The notes beneath the pieces were generated by a model. The model saw only the letters and a list, made by a program, of their open reading frames with translations. It did no database searches and had not been told where the DNA came from. A program made the position numbers and the translations under genes. Source: Nitrosomonas sp. (lineage in GTDB: Bacteria > Pseudomonadota > Gammaproteobacteria > Burkholderiales > Nitrosomonadaceae). From it: 64,000 bases of DNA. The DNA is taken from assembly GCA_031316255.1 (NCBI GenBank), contig JALDQW010000001.1, positions 2,327,485 to 2,391,484 of the forward strand, given 5' to 3'. Shown here piece by piece: positions 28,778-38,118 of the stretch (the stretch's first letter is position 1; every line of letters begins with the position of its first letter).

Positions 28778-29518
28778 CTAATTCTCGATAAGATCAAGTC
28801 CGCACGGAAGTTGTTTCAAGTAGTCAATGGCTACTTGCACTTCATTACTTTCGATAACTGAGCCATGCTGAGGTAGTATGCGATCAATGGGTATTTTCTC
28901 AAAACGTTCCATCGCCCTTTTAAGATATTTATTGCCCGGCATATAGGCCTGATGAAAACTTTTCATATTTTCAGGAAAGTTTTGACTAGTGAAGATACTC
29001 CAATCATCATCATCAACAGCACCGAAAATATCTCCGGTAAACAAACTCCGTGTCTTTGTGTCGTAGGTCACAATTGCACCAGGGGAATGAAGAAATGGAA
29101 CGTGCAGGAATTCGAGTACTCGACCACTTTTCAGGGTTATCTGATAGGCATTTTCTTCCACTGCATAAAAATCACTTCTAAGATCTTGATGTTGTATAAG
29201 ACGAATGGTGTTTTTGTGAGCGGCAATCCGTAACTTGTCATTTTCAATCACATCCTCGACGATGGCAAGATTGCCGCAGACATCAGGATCTTGATGAGAA
29301 ACCACGACCAATGAAATTTTATTTGGATTAACTAGATCAATAACTTTTCGCATAATAACTGGAAAATCAGGAATAGAACCCGGATCAAACAGAATCGCCT
29401 CATCTTCCTCGATAAGGAGGTAGGGGTTGCAATGTAATCTGGTTAATTTTTCCGAGAAACCTATCCAATAAATATCTCGAGTAATGGCAATAGCTTCGTT
29501 GCTGTCATGATTCTTCAT
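28778..29518 (-). CDS. MBL-fold di-iron protein (ODP type)
   Basis: This 246-residue metallo-beta-lactamase-fold protein resembles the oxygen-binding di-iron proteins (ODP) and the N-terminal half of flavodiiron proteins. Ligand candidates: H75-x-D77-x-D79 in SHQDPD (family H-x-E-x-D), H144 in FLHSPGAIV, D163 in FTGDIFG and H218 in LPQHGSV. There is no flavodoxin domain, so it is not an NO or O2 reductase in the usual sense. ODP proteins sense oxygen and signal to partner kinases or receivers, and a cytoplasmic kinase follows directly. Alternative: a hydrolase of unknown substrate. Confidence 0.8.
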   Translation of the reverse strand: MKNHDSNEAIAITRDIYWIGFSEKLTRLHCNPYLLIEEDEAILFDPGSIPDFPVIMRKVIDLVNPNKISLVVVSHQDPDVCGNLAIVEDVIENDKLRIAAHKNTIRLIQHQDLRSDFYAVEENAYQITLKSGRVLEFLHVPFLHSPGAIVTYDTKTRSLFTGDIFGAVDDDDWSIFTSQNFPENMKSFHQAYMPGNKYLKRAMERFEKIPIDRILPQHGSVIESNEVQVAIDYLKQLPCGLDLIEN

Positions 29519-29699
29519 TGATTTATTTCCAAAGAATACGCTGTTAAAGGAATGCTTTATTCATTTTATCAGGAGATTAAAATAACACCATTTTATCGAT
29601 AGAAATAAAGTGCAGCAAAAAAAGATATCGTATATGGTTCGCCCATATTGCTGGCGATAATTCTAGTCCTGCCACCTTTGCTTTTTATACAATTAATTT

Positions 29700-31013
29700 A
29701 TGAATCCCATGTTCAAATACGTGGCAGCAGTGATTGCGATAATGCTGCTGCAATCCGGTTGTGTGAGTATACAGGAAGAACCTGAAAGATTTTCCTATCA
29801 AACAGTATGGCCCCACAGTCAGTTTGGCGCGCGCCCGCTTTACCTGATTAATAGTATGGCGCAAAGTCCACTCAAGGAAAAACTGAAGCGTTGCATAACG
29901 AATTTAAACGATCCATTTAAACGGACAGATTTTTCCATTGGACACCGGGGAGCCCCCAGGTATTTTCCGGAACATACGCAGGAATCCTATGAAGCTGCGG
30001 CATTAATGGGTGCCGGGATCATAGAGTGTGATGTGACGTTTACAAAAGACAAGGAACTGGTATGTCGCCATTCGCAGTGCGACTTGCAGTCCACGACGAA
30101 TATACTAAAAACGGCATTGGCGGAAAAATGTTCGCTGCCATTTCAACCGGCTGTTATTGATACCCACGGTAATCTGGTTGCGCCAGCCACCGCGCGTTGC
30201 TGTACCAGTGACATCACGCTAGCCGAATTCAAATCACTGCAGGGTAGGTTGGATACTTTCAATCCGCATGCAACAACAGTTGCAGAATATTTAAGTGACG
30301 CAGCGGATAAGGGAACAATGCATTACGCAACAGTGGGCACATTGCTGAGCCATCAGGAAAGTATTGCACTGTTTAAGAAATTGAATGTGAAAATGATGCC
30401 GGAATTAAAGTCGCCAAGCGTTCCAATGCCGTTTGACGGATTTTCCCAGACCGATTACGCCCGGAAAATGATCGATGAATACAGGAAAGCTGATGTGCCT
30501 GCTTCCAACGTCTGGGCGCAGTCATTTAATATTGACGATGTGGTCTACTGGATTGAAAATGAGCCGGATTTCGGCAGACAAGCGGTTTATCTTGATGGCC
30601 GATATGACGATCCATTATTTGATCATCGTAATCCAGAAACCTGGACACCATCGATGACGCAACTGGCCGCGAAGGGTGTATCCATTATTGCGCCGCCGAT
30701 ATGGATGTTGTTGGAAGTTGTTGACGGCAAAATCATGCCTTCACGCTATGCGAATGCGGCAAAAGCGGCTGGACTGGAGATCGTCACCTGGACACTTGAA
30801 CGTGACGGATCACAAATAAATGGCAACAACTGGTTCTTCCAGACACTTAATGGTCAGAACCCAAATCCTGAATCCCCTGGAAATACTATTCAGTTTGCTG
30901 AAAACAGTTATACCGTTTTGCATGGCTTAACACGGGAAGTCGGCATTATCGGTATCTTTTCTGACTGGCCTGCAACCGTATCCTACTATGCTAATTGCAT
31001 GAATCTGAACTAG
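29700..31013 (+). CDS. Glycerophosphodiester phosphodiesterase lipoprotein
   Basis: This 437-residue GDPD-family protein has an N-terminal lipobox (LLQSGC, Cys21), so it is anchored to a membrane. The catalytic set is visible: H82 in IGHRGAPRYFPEHT with E91, metal ligands E109 and D111 in IIECDVTF, and H124 in VCRH. It should split glycerophosphodiesters to glycerol 3-phosphate and an alcohol. A Cys-containing insert (about 120-180) and a long spacer make it larger than typical ~250-residue enzymes, like fungal and plant-type secreted GDPDs. Confidence 0.88.
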   Translation: MNPMFKYVAAVIAIMLLQSGCVSIQEEPERFSYQTVWPHSQFGARPLYLINSMAQSPLKEKLKRCITNLNDPFKRTDFSIGHRGAPRYFPEHTQESYEAAALMGAGIIECDVTFTKDKELVCRHSQCDLQSTTNILKTALAEKCSLPFQPAVIDTHGNLVAPATARCCTSDITLAEFKSLQGRLDTFNPHATTVAEYLSDAADKGTMHYATVGTLLSHQESIALFKKLNVKMMPELKSPSVPMPFDGFSQTDYARKMIDEYRKADVPASNVWAQSFNIDDVVYWIENEPDFGRQAVYLDGRYDDPLFDHRNPETWTPSMTQLAAKGVSIIAPPIWMLLEVVDGKIMPSRYANAAKAAGLEIVTWTLERDGSQINGNNWFFQTLNGQNPNPESPGNTIQFAENSYTVLHGLTREVGIIGIFSDWPATVSYYANCMNLN

Positions 31014-31572
31014 CGCTATTTCAATCAGGTATTGCCGGTAACAGCGTTGCTGTGGTCTTTATTCTAATTATGTTGTTTCCGGATACTATAGCCGGGTACA
31101 GTTAATTGGGTTTAAGTTATTGATTGAATAGTAGCGGTAAGATTATTGCAAAATTGGGTAACTTTCGTGCCGTAACAAGGTTCAGTCTTACGTTTTGATT
31201 TTAAATTTTTCAGGAAATTATTATGATTATTAATCGTGAAATTTTTGGCATTATGTCCACATTGTTTTCATTTGCAACCGGTATGTCAACCGAAAACATT
31301 CGGCAATCAGGTGTTGAGCAAAACTCCAAAGCCGTTACATTTTCAGTAAGCGGTAAAAGCTTTTGCGGCTATGAACAATAAATGATCGATGATCCAATGA
31401 TTGAATGGTTGTGTGCGTCAACCGGGTAAATTCAATCAGACGTTTACACAGAAAGCTCAAGCAATAAGTGTAACTTATCCGCCATTTTATGGTAGATGAT
31501 ATACTGGAATAGTGGTTTCATTCTGACATCAACCCTGAGTTTCTTAACGCTATGAATAGAAACGCTATGTGT
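31014..31572. other. Intergenic region with one small ORF
   Basis: This 559-bp stretch lies between the GDPD gene and the 3' end of tyrA. Apart from the 52-codon ORF at 31223-31381 I see no gene, no clear terminator and no tRNA. Confidence 0.5.
31223..31381 (+). CDS. Hypothetical 52-residue peptide
   Basis: An ATG with an AGGAAAT Shine-Dalgarno-like sequence 6 bases upstream opens a 52-codon frame. The N-terminal half (REIFGIMSTLFSFATGM) is moderately hydrophobic, with a polar C-terminal half ending in FCGYEQ. It could be a small secreted or membrane-associated peptide. No homologue is known to me; existence as a gene is uncertain. Confidence 0.35.
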   Translation: MIINREIFGIMSTLFSFATGMSTENIRQSGVEQNSKAVTFSVSGKSFCGYEQ

Positions 31573-32454
31573 TCAACCCATATTTTTTAACCAGTCCTCC
31601 CGCATTCTCCGCGCCTGAGAAAACAATTTTTCCAGTGCTTCTCCATCTCCATTTTTCAGAATTACGTGTAGCGCGTTCAGTTCATCCTGATAAGCCGCTA
31701 TTTGCTTGAGCAAAGCCTCGCGGTTGGCCAGACAGATATCGCGCCACATTTCGGGTGAGCTACTGGCGATACGAGTGAAATCGCGAAAACCGCTGCCGGC
31801 GAAGCGCAGCAGGTTTTTGGGGTTGTCAGTACTGCGGTGCAGGTGGTTCATGAGTGCGAATGCGAGCACATGCGGCAAGTGACTGGTGGCGGCGAGTATT
31901 TCGTCATGTTCTGCAACCTGCATTTGCGAGACTTTTGCGTCACAGGCCTGCCACAGCGCTGTGATTTTTTTGACGGCGTCGATGTGGGTTTCCTCAAGCG
32001 GTGTCAGGATGACATGTTTGCCGGTATAGAGATCGGATTGCGCGGCGAGTACGCCACTGTGTTCCGCACCGGCAATCGGATGTCCGGGCACAAAGTTCTT
32101 CAGGTTGTTGCCAAGATGATTGCGCGCTGCGGTGACGACATCCTGCTTGGTGCTGCCCGTATCGGTGATGATGGCGCCGGCTTGCAGATGCGGTGCGATT
32201 TGCGTCATGATCGCTTCGGTCTGACCGACCGGCATGGCGAGCAGAACACAATCGGCATCATTTAGTGCCGATGCCATGTTTTCCGCGACTTCATCGATGA
32301 CACCGTGCTCCAAAGCGTGTTGCATGTTTTCGCGGCTGCGCCCGACACCGGCGACATGCTTCACCACACCCGCTTTACGCAGTGCCAATGCAAAGGAACC
32401 GCCGATCAGGCCGACGCCGATAATGACCAGTTTGTTCAGCGTAATTTGTGTCAT
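31573..32454 (-). CDS. tyrA: Prephenate dehydrogenase
   Basis: It oxidatively decarboxylates prephenate to 4-hydroxyphenylpyruvate in tyrosine synthesis. The 293-residue protein has the NAD(P)-binding GVGLIGGSFALALRKAG motif and the family segments FVPGHPIAGAEHSG and ATSHLPHVLAFAL (the catalytic His region). It is a monofunctional dehydrogenase with no chorismate mutase domain. Last gene of the minus-strand cluster; 14 bp after aroF. aroA, often next in line in related bacteria, is absent here. Confidence 0.94.
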   Translation of the reverse strand: MTQITLNKLVIIGVGLIGGSFALALRKAGVVKHVAGVGRSRENMQHALEHGVIDEVAENMASALNDADCVLLAMPVGQTEAIMTQIAPHLQAGAIITDTGSTKQDVVTAARNHLGNNLKNFVPGHPIAGAEHSGVLAAQSDLYTGKHVILTPLEETHIDAVKKITALWQACDAKVSQMQVAEHDEILAATSHLPHVLAFALMNHLHRSTDNPKNLLRFAGSGFRDFTRIASSSPEMWRDICLANREALLKQIAAYQDELNALHVILKNGDGEALEKLFSQARRMREDWLKNMG

Positions 32455-32468
32455 GAACTGGTTAAAGG

Positions 32469-33485
32469 TTAAAGGCTGCGTCCGATGACCTGGGCGATAC
32501 CTTTGAGCGATCCCATCAAATCGGTGAATTCCTGTGGACTGAGTGCCTGATCAGCATCGCACCAGGCTTCGCAGGGGTTTGGGTGCATTTCAACCAGCAG
32601 TCCGTCGGCACCCGCAGCGATGGCGGCGCGCGCAAGCGATGGTACCATCCAGGCCTTGCCGCCCGCATGCGACGGGTCGATGATCACCGGCAAGTGGGTT
32701 TCGCGTTTGAGCATCGGCACACAGGTGACGTCGAGTACATTGCGGTATGCGGTTTCAAACGTGCGGATGCCGCGTTCGCAGAAAATGATATTGTGATTGC
32801 CGCCCGCGGCGATATATTCGGCAGCCATGAGCCATTCGTTGATGGTGGCGGACAGGCCGCGCTTGAGGATGACGGGTTTGTCGATGCGACCGACTTCTTT
32901 CAGTAAATCGAAATTCTGCATGTTGCGTGTACCGATCTGAATCACGTCGACGTCATGCTCGAGAAACGTGTCGAGCATGCGCACATCCATCAATTCGGTG
33001 ACGATTGGCAGGTTGTGCTTGTCTGCGGCCTGGCGGAATATGCCGAGCCCGTCGCGGCCTTTGCCCTGGAAGGTATACGGACTGGTGCGTGGTTTGAACG
33101 CGCCGCCGCGCATCAGGCGGCAACCGGCTGAAGAAACCTGCTGTGCCGCCAGATCCATTTGATGCTGCGTTTCAACCGAGCACGGACCGCCAATGACCTG
33201 TATCTGGTTGCCACCTATCGGGATGCCGCGCACGTCGATAATAGAGTCCTGCTGGTGCGATTCGCGCGACACGATTTTGTATTGCTTGACGATGTGCATC
33301 GAATATTCGACACCCGGCATGGGATCAAACAATTCGGGATCCAGCTTGCTCTCATCGCCGATTGCGCCGATAACGGTGCGTTTAGTGCCGCGCGAGATAT
33401 TGACTTCATGTCCGAGATCTTGAATTTTTTTGACGACGGCGCCGATTTGTTCTTCGGTTACACCTTTGTTCATGACGATAATCAT
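32469..33485 (-). CDS. aroF: 3-deoxy-7-phosphoheptulonate (DAHP) synthase, type I-beta
   Basis: It condenses phosphoenolpyruvate and erythrose 4-phosphate in the first step of the shikimate pathway. The 338-residue protein has a ferredoxin-like N-terminal regulatory domain (about 1-70) and a TIM-barrel domain with [32 protein letters not shown] and [10 protein letters not shown], the type I-beta pattern. Allosteric control by aromatic products is usual for this architecture. It overlaps the hisC stop by 4 bases. Confidence 0.95.
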   Translation of the reverse strand: MIIVMNKGVTEEQIGAVVKKIQDLGHEVNISRGTKRTVIGAIGDESKLDPELFDPMPGVEYSMHIVKQYKIVSRESHQQDSIIDVRGIPIGGNQIQVIGGPCSVETQHQMDLAAQQVSSAGCRLMRGGAFKPRTSPYTFQGKGRDGLGIFRQAADKHNLPIVTELMDVRMLDTFLEHDVDVIQIGTRNMQNFDLLKEVGRIDKPVILKRGLSATINEWLMAAEYIAAGGNHNIIFCERGIRTFETAYRNVLDVTCVPMLKRETHLPVIIDPSHAGGKAWMVPSLARAAIAAGADGLLVEMHPNPCEAWCDADQALSPQEFTDLMGSLKGIAQVIGRSL

Positions 33486-34600
33486 GCTAATTCTCCCAGG
33501 GCATGTTCAAGTGATTTCAGGAATTTCTGGTTTTCGGACTCGAGTCCGATGGTTACGCGCAGATGATGGGGCATTTCGTAGATGCCTAATGGACGGACAA
33601 TAACGCCTTGTCGCAACAGGCTTTGGTAGACTTGCAGGGTATTGGTTGCATTGCCTTCGATCTTGAAGCTGATAAAATTGCCGAACGAAGGGATATGTTC
33701 AATACCGAGCTTACGGAAACCGTCGGTGAGCTGTAGCATGCCTGCCCGATTCAGTGCATATGAACGCTGGACGAACTCTGTGTCCTGCAACGCCGCCAGT
33801 GCGCCCGCCAGTCCAATGCTGCTGACGTTAAACGGTTGACGCACCCGATTCATCAGGTTGGCGACTTCAGGGTGTGCCAGACCGAATCCGATACGGACAC
33901 CTGCAAGTCCATAGACTTTGGAAAACGTGCGTGTGATAACAAGATTGGGAAACTGTTGCAGCCAACTGATACTGTCTGTCTGATTTGCCGCGGGCAAGTA
34001 TTCGTAATACGCCTCGTCCAGCACGACCAGAACGTCCCGGGAAACCCGTTCCATGAAGCGATGTAACTCATTGGGGTCGGAAAGTGTGCCGGTCGGATTG
34101 TTCGGACTGGCGATAAAGACCATGCGTGTTTCAGGCGTGACGGCATCGAACATCGCGAAAAGATCATGAGCGTAATCCCTGGCCGGAACAGAGATACCGT
34201 TTGCGCCGATAGTTTGCGTGACAAGCGGGTATACTGCAAATGCATGCTGTGAATAAATGACGGTTGCGCCCGGTTTCAGGAATACCCGTGCGGCCAGATC
34301 CAGTACGTCATTGGAACCGTTTCCCAGAATGATTTGCTCGGTATCGACAGCGTACAGTTTGGATAACGCCTGTTTTAATTCAAACCCGCTGCCGTCGGGG
34401 TAACGAGCGACATTATGCAATTCCGCTATCATGGCTTCGAGTGCTAATGGACTGGTGCCAAGCGGGTTTTCGTTGGAAGCCAACTTAATGATACTGTGCT
34501 CATCCAGTCCCATTTCCCTGGCCAGTTCTGATATTGGTTTGCCGGGTTGGTATGGATTAATGGCGCGGATATATTCCGGGGCAAAATCGCAAAGATTCAT
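33482..34600 (-). CDS. hisC: Histidinol-phosphate aminotransferase
   Basis: A PLP-dependent class II aminotransferase that acts in histidine synthesis, and in this type of cluster may also transaminate aromatic oxo acids. The 372-residue protein has [25 protein letters not shown] and the Schiff-base lysine in [13 protein letters not shown]. Placement between pheA and aroF-tyrA supports a broad HisC/aromatic aminotransferase role (inferred). Confidence 0.93.
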   Translation of the reverse strand: MNLCDFAPEYIRAINPYQPGKPISELAREMGLDEHSIIKLASNENPLGTSPLALEAMIAELHNVARYPDGSGFELKQALSKLYAVDTEQIILGNGSNDVLDLAARVFLKPGATVIYSQHAFAVYPLVTQTIGANGISVPARDYAHDLFAMFDAVTPETRMVFIASPNNPTGTLSDPNELHRFMERVSRDVLVVLDEAYYEYLPAANQTDSISWLQQFPNLVITRTFSKVYGLAGVRIGFGLAHPEVANLMNRVRQPFNVSSIGLAGALAALQDTEFVQRSYALNRAGMLQLTDGFRKLGIEHIPSFGNFISFKIEGNATNTLQVYQSLLRQGVIVRPLGIYEMPHHLRVTIGLESENQKFLKSLEHALGELA

Positions 34601-34681
34601 AGTATTTATTTATTTGTGATTGGGTAACAGTAAAATCGATTTTCTAATGGATATGATTTGTTGTTCGCTGCAAAGAACAGT

Positions 34682-35755
34682 CTATGAGGCTGGATAAGAC
34701 CCAAGGATCTTCAGGAATGTAGCTTTTTCACTCAGTTCCTTGAGCGCATCCGAGACATTTTTATCTTTTTGATGTCCTTCGATATCAACAAAAAAGACAT
34801 ACTGCCAGAGATTGGTGCGCGAAGGACGCGATTCGAGACGGCTCATGCTGACGTTATGCACGGCGAAGGGCGTGAGCAATTTATGAATAGCACCTGCAAA
34901 ATTACCGGCGGACATGATCAATGAGGTTTTATCTTTACCGGATGGAGCGACATTCTGTGTACCGAGAACCAGAAAGCGGGTTGTGTTTTTGGGGTCGTCC
35001 TCGATGTTTTCCGCACAAACTGTCAATCCGTAAAAATCAGCCGCTCTTTTGCTTGCGATGGCAGCGGTGCTTTCGTCCTGTGCTGCCAGGCGGGCTGCGT
35101 CGGCATTGCTGCTGGTATTGATATACGCGGTGCTGGAAATCCTTGGTAACGCGGTTTGCAGCCAGTGATGGCACTGCGCGAAAGACTGTGGATGCGAATA
35201 TATTTTTTCAATTTTGGTCAGGTCTGCCTGTTTTGCCATCAGAGACTGATGAACCGGCAGCTGGATTTCTCCGCAAACAGTCAGTGCGGTTTGCAGTAGC
35301 AGGTCCATTGTTCTGCCGACTGCGCCTTCGGTTGAATTTTCTACGGGAACAACGCCATAACCGGCATGGCCGGATTCGACGCTATGAAAGACAGCGTCGA
35401 TGGTATCGCACGGCAGCGTTGTGATGGCACTGCCGAAACGTTTAATAGCGGCTTCTTCAGAAAATGTGCCCTGCGGTCCGAGACAGGCGACTGTCATTGG
35501 TTTTTCCAGTGCACGACAAACCGACATGATTTCAGTAAAAAGTTGCGTGATGCGTGCGTTATCTAGCGGTCCGGAATTTTCCTGTTGCATCCGAGCTAAT
35601 ATCTGGGCTTCACGTTCAGGACGGTAAATAATATCGCTTCTTTTTATGAAACCGATTTGCTGGGCATGTTGTGCACGTTTGTTGACGAGTTCGAGAATTT
35701 CACTGTCAATCTTATCAATCTCGTCACGTAATTGTTTTAATTGTTCAGTAACCAT
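34682..35755 (-). CDS. pheA: Bifunctional chorismate mutase / prephenate dehydratase
   Basis: It converts chorismate to prephenate and then to phenylpyruvate. The 357-residue protein has an N-terminal AroQ-type mutase (about 1-85, LRDEIDKIDSEILELVNKRA), a dehydratase domain (about 90-270, GPQGTFSEEAA; VVPVENSTEGAVG) and a C-terminal ACT domain (about 275-355) with the Phe-binding ESRPSR motif. Start chosen at MVTEQLKQ (35755); the frame is open further upstream to 35812, but that part overlaps serA. Confidence 0.96.
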   Translation of the reverse strand: MVTEQLKQLRDEIDKIDSEILELVNKRAQHAQQIGFIKRSDIIYRPEREAQILARMQQENSGPLDNARITQLFTEIMSVCRALEKPMTVACLGPQGTFSEEAAIKRFGSAITTLPCDTIDAVFHSVESGHAGYGVVPVENSTEGAVGRTMDLLLQTALTVCGEIQLPVHQSLMAKQADLTKIEKIYSHPQSFAQCHHWLQTALPRISSTAYINTSSNADAARLAAQDESTAAIASKRAADFYGLTVCAENIEDDPKNTTRFLVLGTQNVAPSGKDKTSLIMSAGNFAGAIHKLLTPFAVHNVSMSRLESRPSRTNLWQYVFFVDIEGHQKDKNVSDALKELSEKATFLKILGSYPAS

Positions 35756-35774
35756 AGCGTTATGAATAAGTTTG

Positions 35775-36971
35775 TTAAATGGGAAATGGCACGTAACGCA
35801 CGGATAAAACACCTGATATCATTGAAATCTCATCAATGACTTTTTGCGGGACAGGGCTGTCGACATCTACCAGTGTAAAAGCCAAATCACCGCGGGATTT
35901 GTTCATCATATTATGGATATTCAATCCTGCTTTTGCCAGATCAGTTGAAATCTGTCCCACAATATTGGGTACATTCGCATTGGATATGGCTACGCGGTAG
36001 GGTGATTCGCGTTCCATGCTGATATTGGGAAAATTAACGGTGTTTGTAATATTACCGTTTTGCAGATAGTCAACAAGCTGATTAACGACCATCACAGCGC
36101 AGTTTTCCTCGGCCTCCTGTGTCGATGCGCCGAGGTGTGGCAGTGTAATTACCGATTCATGGTGCTGTAATTTCCGGCTGGGGAAATCGCAGACATAAAA
36201 CTTTATTTTTCCGGAAGAGATGCTCGTCAAGACAGCATCTTCATCGACTATGGCATTACGCGAAAAATTCAAAATGATGGCGTTTTGTTTCATGACGCCA
36301 ATGCTTTTTTCGTTAATAAGATGGCGTGTCGAATCGAGCAGCGGCACGTGCACGGTAATAAAATCACTGTTGCGCAGTAATGTGTCGATACTCGGCGCTT
36401 TTTTGACTTCTGCTGACAAGCTCCAGGCCGATTCAACGGTAATATTGGGATCATAACCAATGACCTTCATGCCGAGCTTGAGTGCCGCATCGGCAACCAG
36501 CCGGCCGATTTCCCCCAGGCCAATGATGCCTAATGTGCGTCCTGGCAATTCAACACCGGAAAAACGTTTTTTTTCAGTTTCAGCCTGTTTGTGCAGCGCT
36601 TCGTCGTCACCTTGCAAAGTTTCCACAAAACGCAGCGCGGGCAAAAGATTACGGGCGGCCAGCAATAAACCGGCCAGGACGAGTTCCTTGACGGCGTTGG
36701 CATTGGCGCCTGGCGTATTGAATACGGGAATACCGCGTTCGCTCATGGTTTTTGCTGGAATATTGTTGGTTCCTGCACCTGCGCGTCCGATGGCGAGAAC
36801 ACTGCGTGGAATGTCCATATTCAACATATTGTGCGAACGCACCAGTATGGCGTCAGGGTCAAAAATGTCTGTGCCAACGTGGTAATTTTCCTTGGGGAAG
36901 CGATCCAGTCCTAACGGCGAGATTTGATTCAGGGTTAGGATTTTAAATGTGTTTTGTTGATGTTCAGGCAT
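35775..36971 (-). CDS. serA: D-3-phosphoglycerate dehydrogenase
   Basis: It oxidises 3-phosphoglycerate to 3-phosphohydroxypyruvate, the first step of serine synthesis. The 398-residue protein has a substrate/NAD-binding domain pair (LGIIGLGEIGRLVADAA; HVPLLDSTRHLIN; LPHLGAST) and a short C-terminal ACT domain (GLNIHNMMNKSRGDLAF), the short form typical of many proteobacteria. It overlaps serC by 8 bases and is followed by pheA. Confidence 0.95.
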   Translation of the reverse strand: MPEHQQNTFKILTLNQISPLGLDRFPKENYHVGTDIFDPDAILVRSHNMLNMDIPRSVLAIGRAGAGTNNIPAKTMSERGIPVFNTPGANANAVKELVLAGLLLAARNLLPALRFVETLQGDDEALHKQAETEKKRFSGVELPGRTLGIIGLGEIGRLVADAALKLGMKVIGYDPNITVESAWSLSAEVKKAPSIDTLLRNSDFITVHVPLLDSTRHLINEKSIGVMKQNAIILNFSRNAIVDEDAVLTSISSGKIKFYVCDFPSRKLQHHESVITLPHLGASTQEAEENCAVMVVNQLVDYLQNGNITNTVNFPNISMERESPYRVAISNANVPNIVGQISTDLAKAGLNIHNMMNKSRGDLAFTLVDVDSPVPQKVIDEISMISGVLSVRYVPFPI

Positions 36972-38055
36972 TTTTGTTAGAAAACTCCTTCATAAAATCA
37001 ACGAGCTGCATTACACCCTCGATGGGCATGGCATTATAGATCGAGGCGCGCATGCCGCCAACCGAACGATGTCCTTTTAGCTGAATCAAGCCATTCGCTT
37101 GTGCCTGCTCAAGAAACATGGGATCCAACGCGGAATCTTTGAGCGTAAACGGAATATTCATCCGTGAACGATCCTGTATGGCAACCGGACAATGATAAAA
37201 ATCGCTGGCATCAAGCAAGTCATAGAGTAAAGCGGCTTTGCGGATGTTGTTTTGTTCGATGGCTGCAAGTCCACCCTTTTGTTTTATCCATTTCAATATC
37301 AGTCCGGTAATGTAAATGGCGTAGGTGGGCGGTGTGTTATACATGGAGTCATTGTCGATATGCACCTTGTAGTCAAACAGCGTTGGTGTTCCAGGAATGG
37401 TGAAACCGGCAAGATCTTCGCGAATAATGACCAGTACCAGTCCGGCTGGCCCCAGGTTTTTTTGTGCGCCGGCGTAAATCAGTCCGTAACGGGAAATATC
37501 GAGAGGACGCGACAAGATATTGGACGACATGTCGGCAACCAGAGGAATCTCGCAATCTCCGGGTAAATCCGGTGTCCAGTGAAATTCTACGCCGCCTATA
37601 GTCTCGTTGGTGGTGTAGTGTATATAGGCGGCGTCCTTGTCAAGTTGCCACTGGTGTTGTTTCGGGGCATAAGTAAAACGGGCGTCTTCTGCTGACGCGG
37701 CAATATTGACGTTACAGTAGCGCTTTGCTTCCTGAATGGCTTTTGCAGACCATTGCCCGGTATGGATATAGTCGGCCTTTTTTTTGCCGCGCAGTAAATT
37801 CATGGGTACCATGGCAAATTGGCTTGATGCACCGCCTTGCAAAAAAAGCACCCTGTAATTTGACGAAATGCCCACCAGTTCACGCAAATCATTTTCAGCG
37901 GCTTCAATTATGGCCATGAATTCCTTGCCACGGTGACTCATTTCCATGACAGACATACCGCTGCCTTGCCAGTCAAGCATTTCTTCGCGTGCCTGTTGTA
38001 ACACCGCTTTAGGTAGGATTGCGGGCCCTGCGCTGAAGTTATAGATTTGATTCAT
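36964..38055 (-). CDS. serC: Phosphoserine aminotransferase
   Basis: It transaminates 3-phosphohydroxypyruvate to phosphoserine (also used in pyridoxal phosphate synthesis). The 363-residue PLP enzyme starts MNQIYNFSAGPAILPKAV, has GMSVMEMSHRGKEF, and carries the Schiff-base lysine in IYAGAQKNLGPAGLV. Downstream of gyrA by 63 bp and upstream of serA, so it is probably co-transcribed. Confidence 0.97.
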   Translation of the reverse strand: MNQIYNFSAGPAILPKAVLQQAREEMLDWQGSGMSVMEMSHRGKEFMAIIEAAENDLRELVGISSNYRVLFLQGGASSQFAMVPMNLLRGKKKADYIHTGQWSAKAIQEAKRYCNVNIAASAEDARFTYAPKQHQWQLDKDAAYIHYTTNETIGGVEFHWTPDLPGDCEIPLVADMSSNILSRPLDISRYGLIYAGAQKNLGPAGLVLVIIREDLAGFTIPGTPTLFDYKVHIDNDSMYNTPPTYAIYITGLILKWIKQKGGLAAIEQNNIRKAALLYDLLDASDFYHCPVAIQDRSRMNIPFTLKDSALDPMFLEQAQANGLIQLKGHRSVGGMRASIYNAMPIEGVMQLVDFMKEFSNKNA

Positions 38056-38118
38056 TTAATCTGTCTGTCTGGAAAATTTTGTTGATTTGCAGGCGTAAAA
38101 AATAAATAAAGCTTTAGC

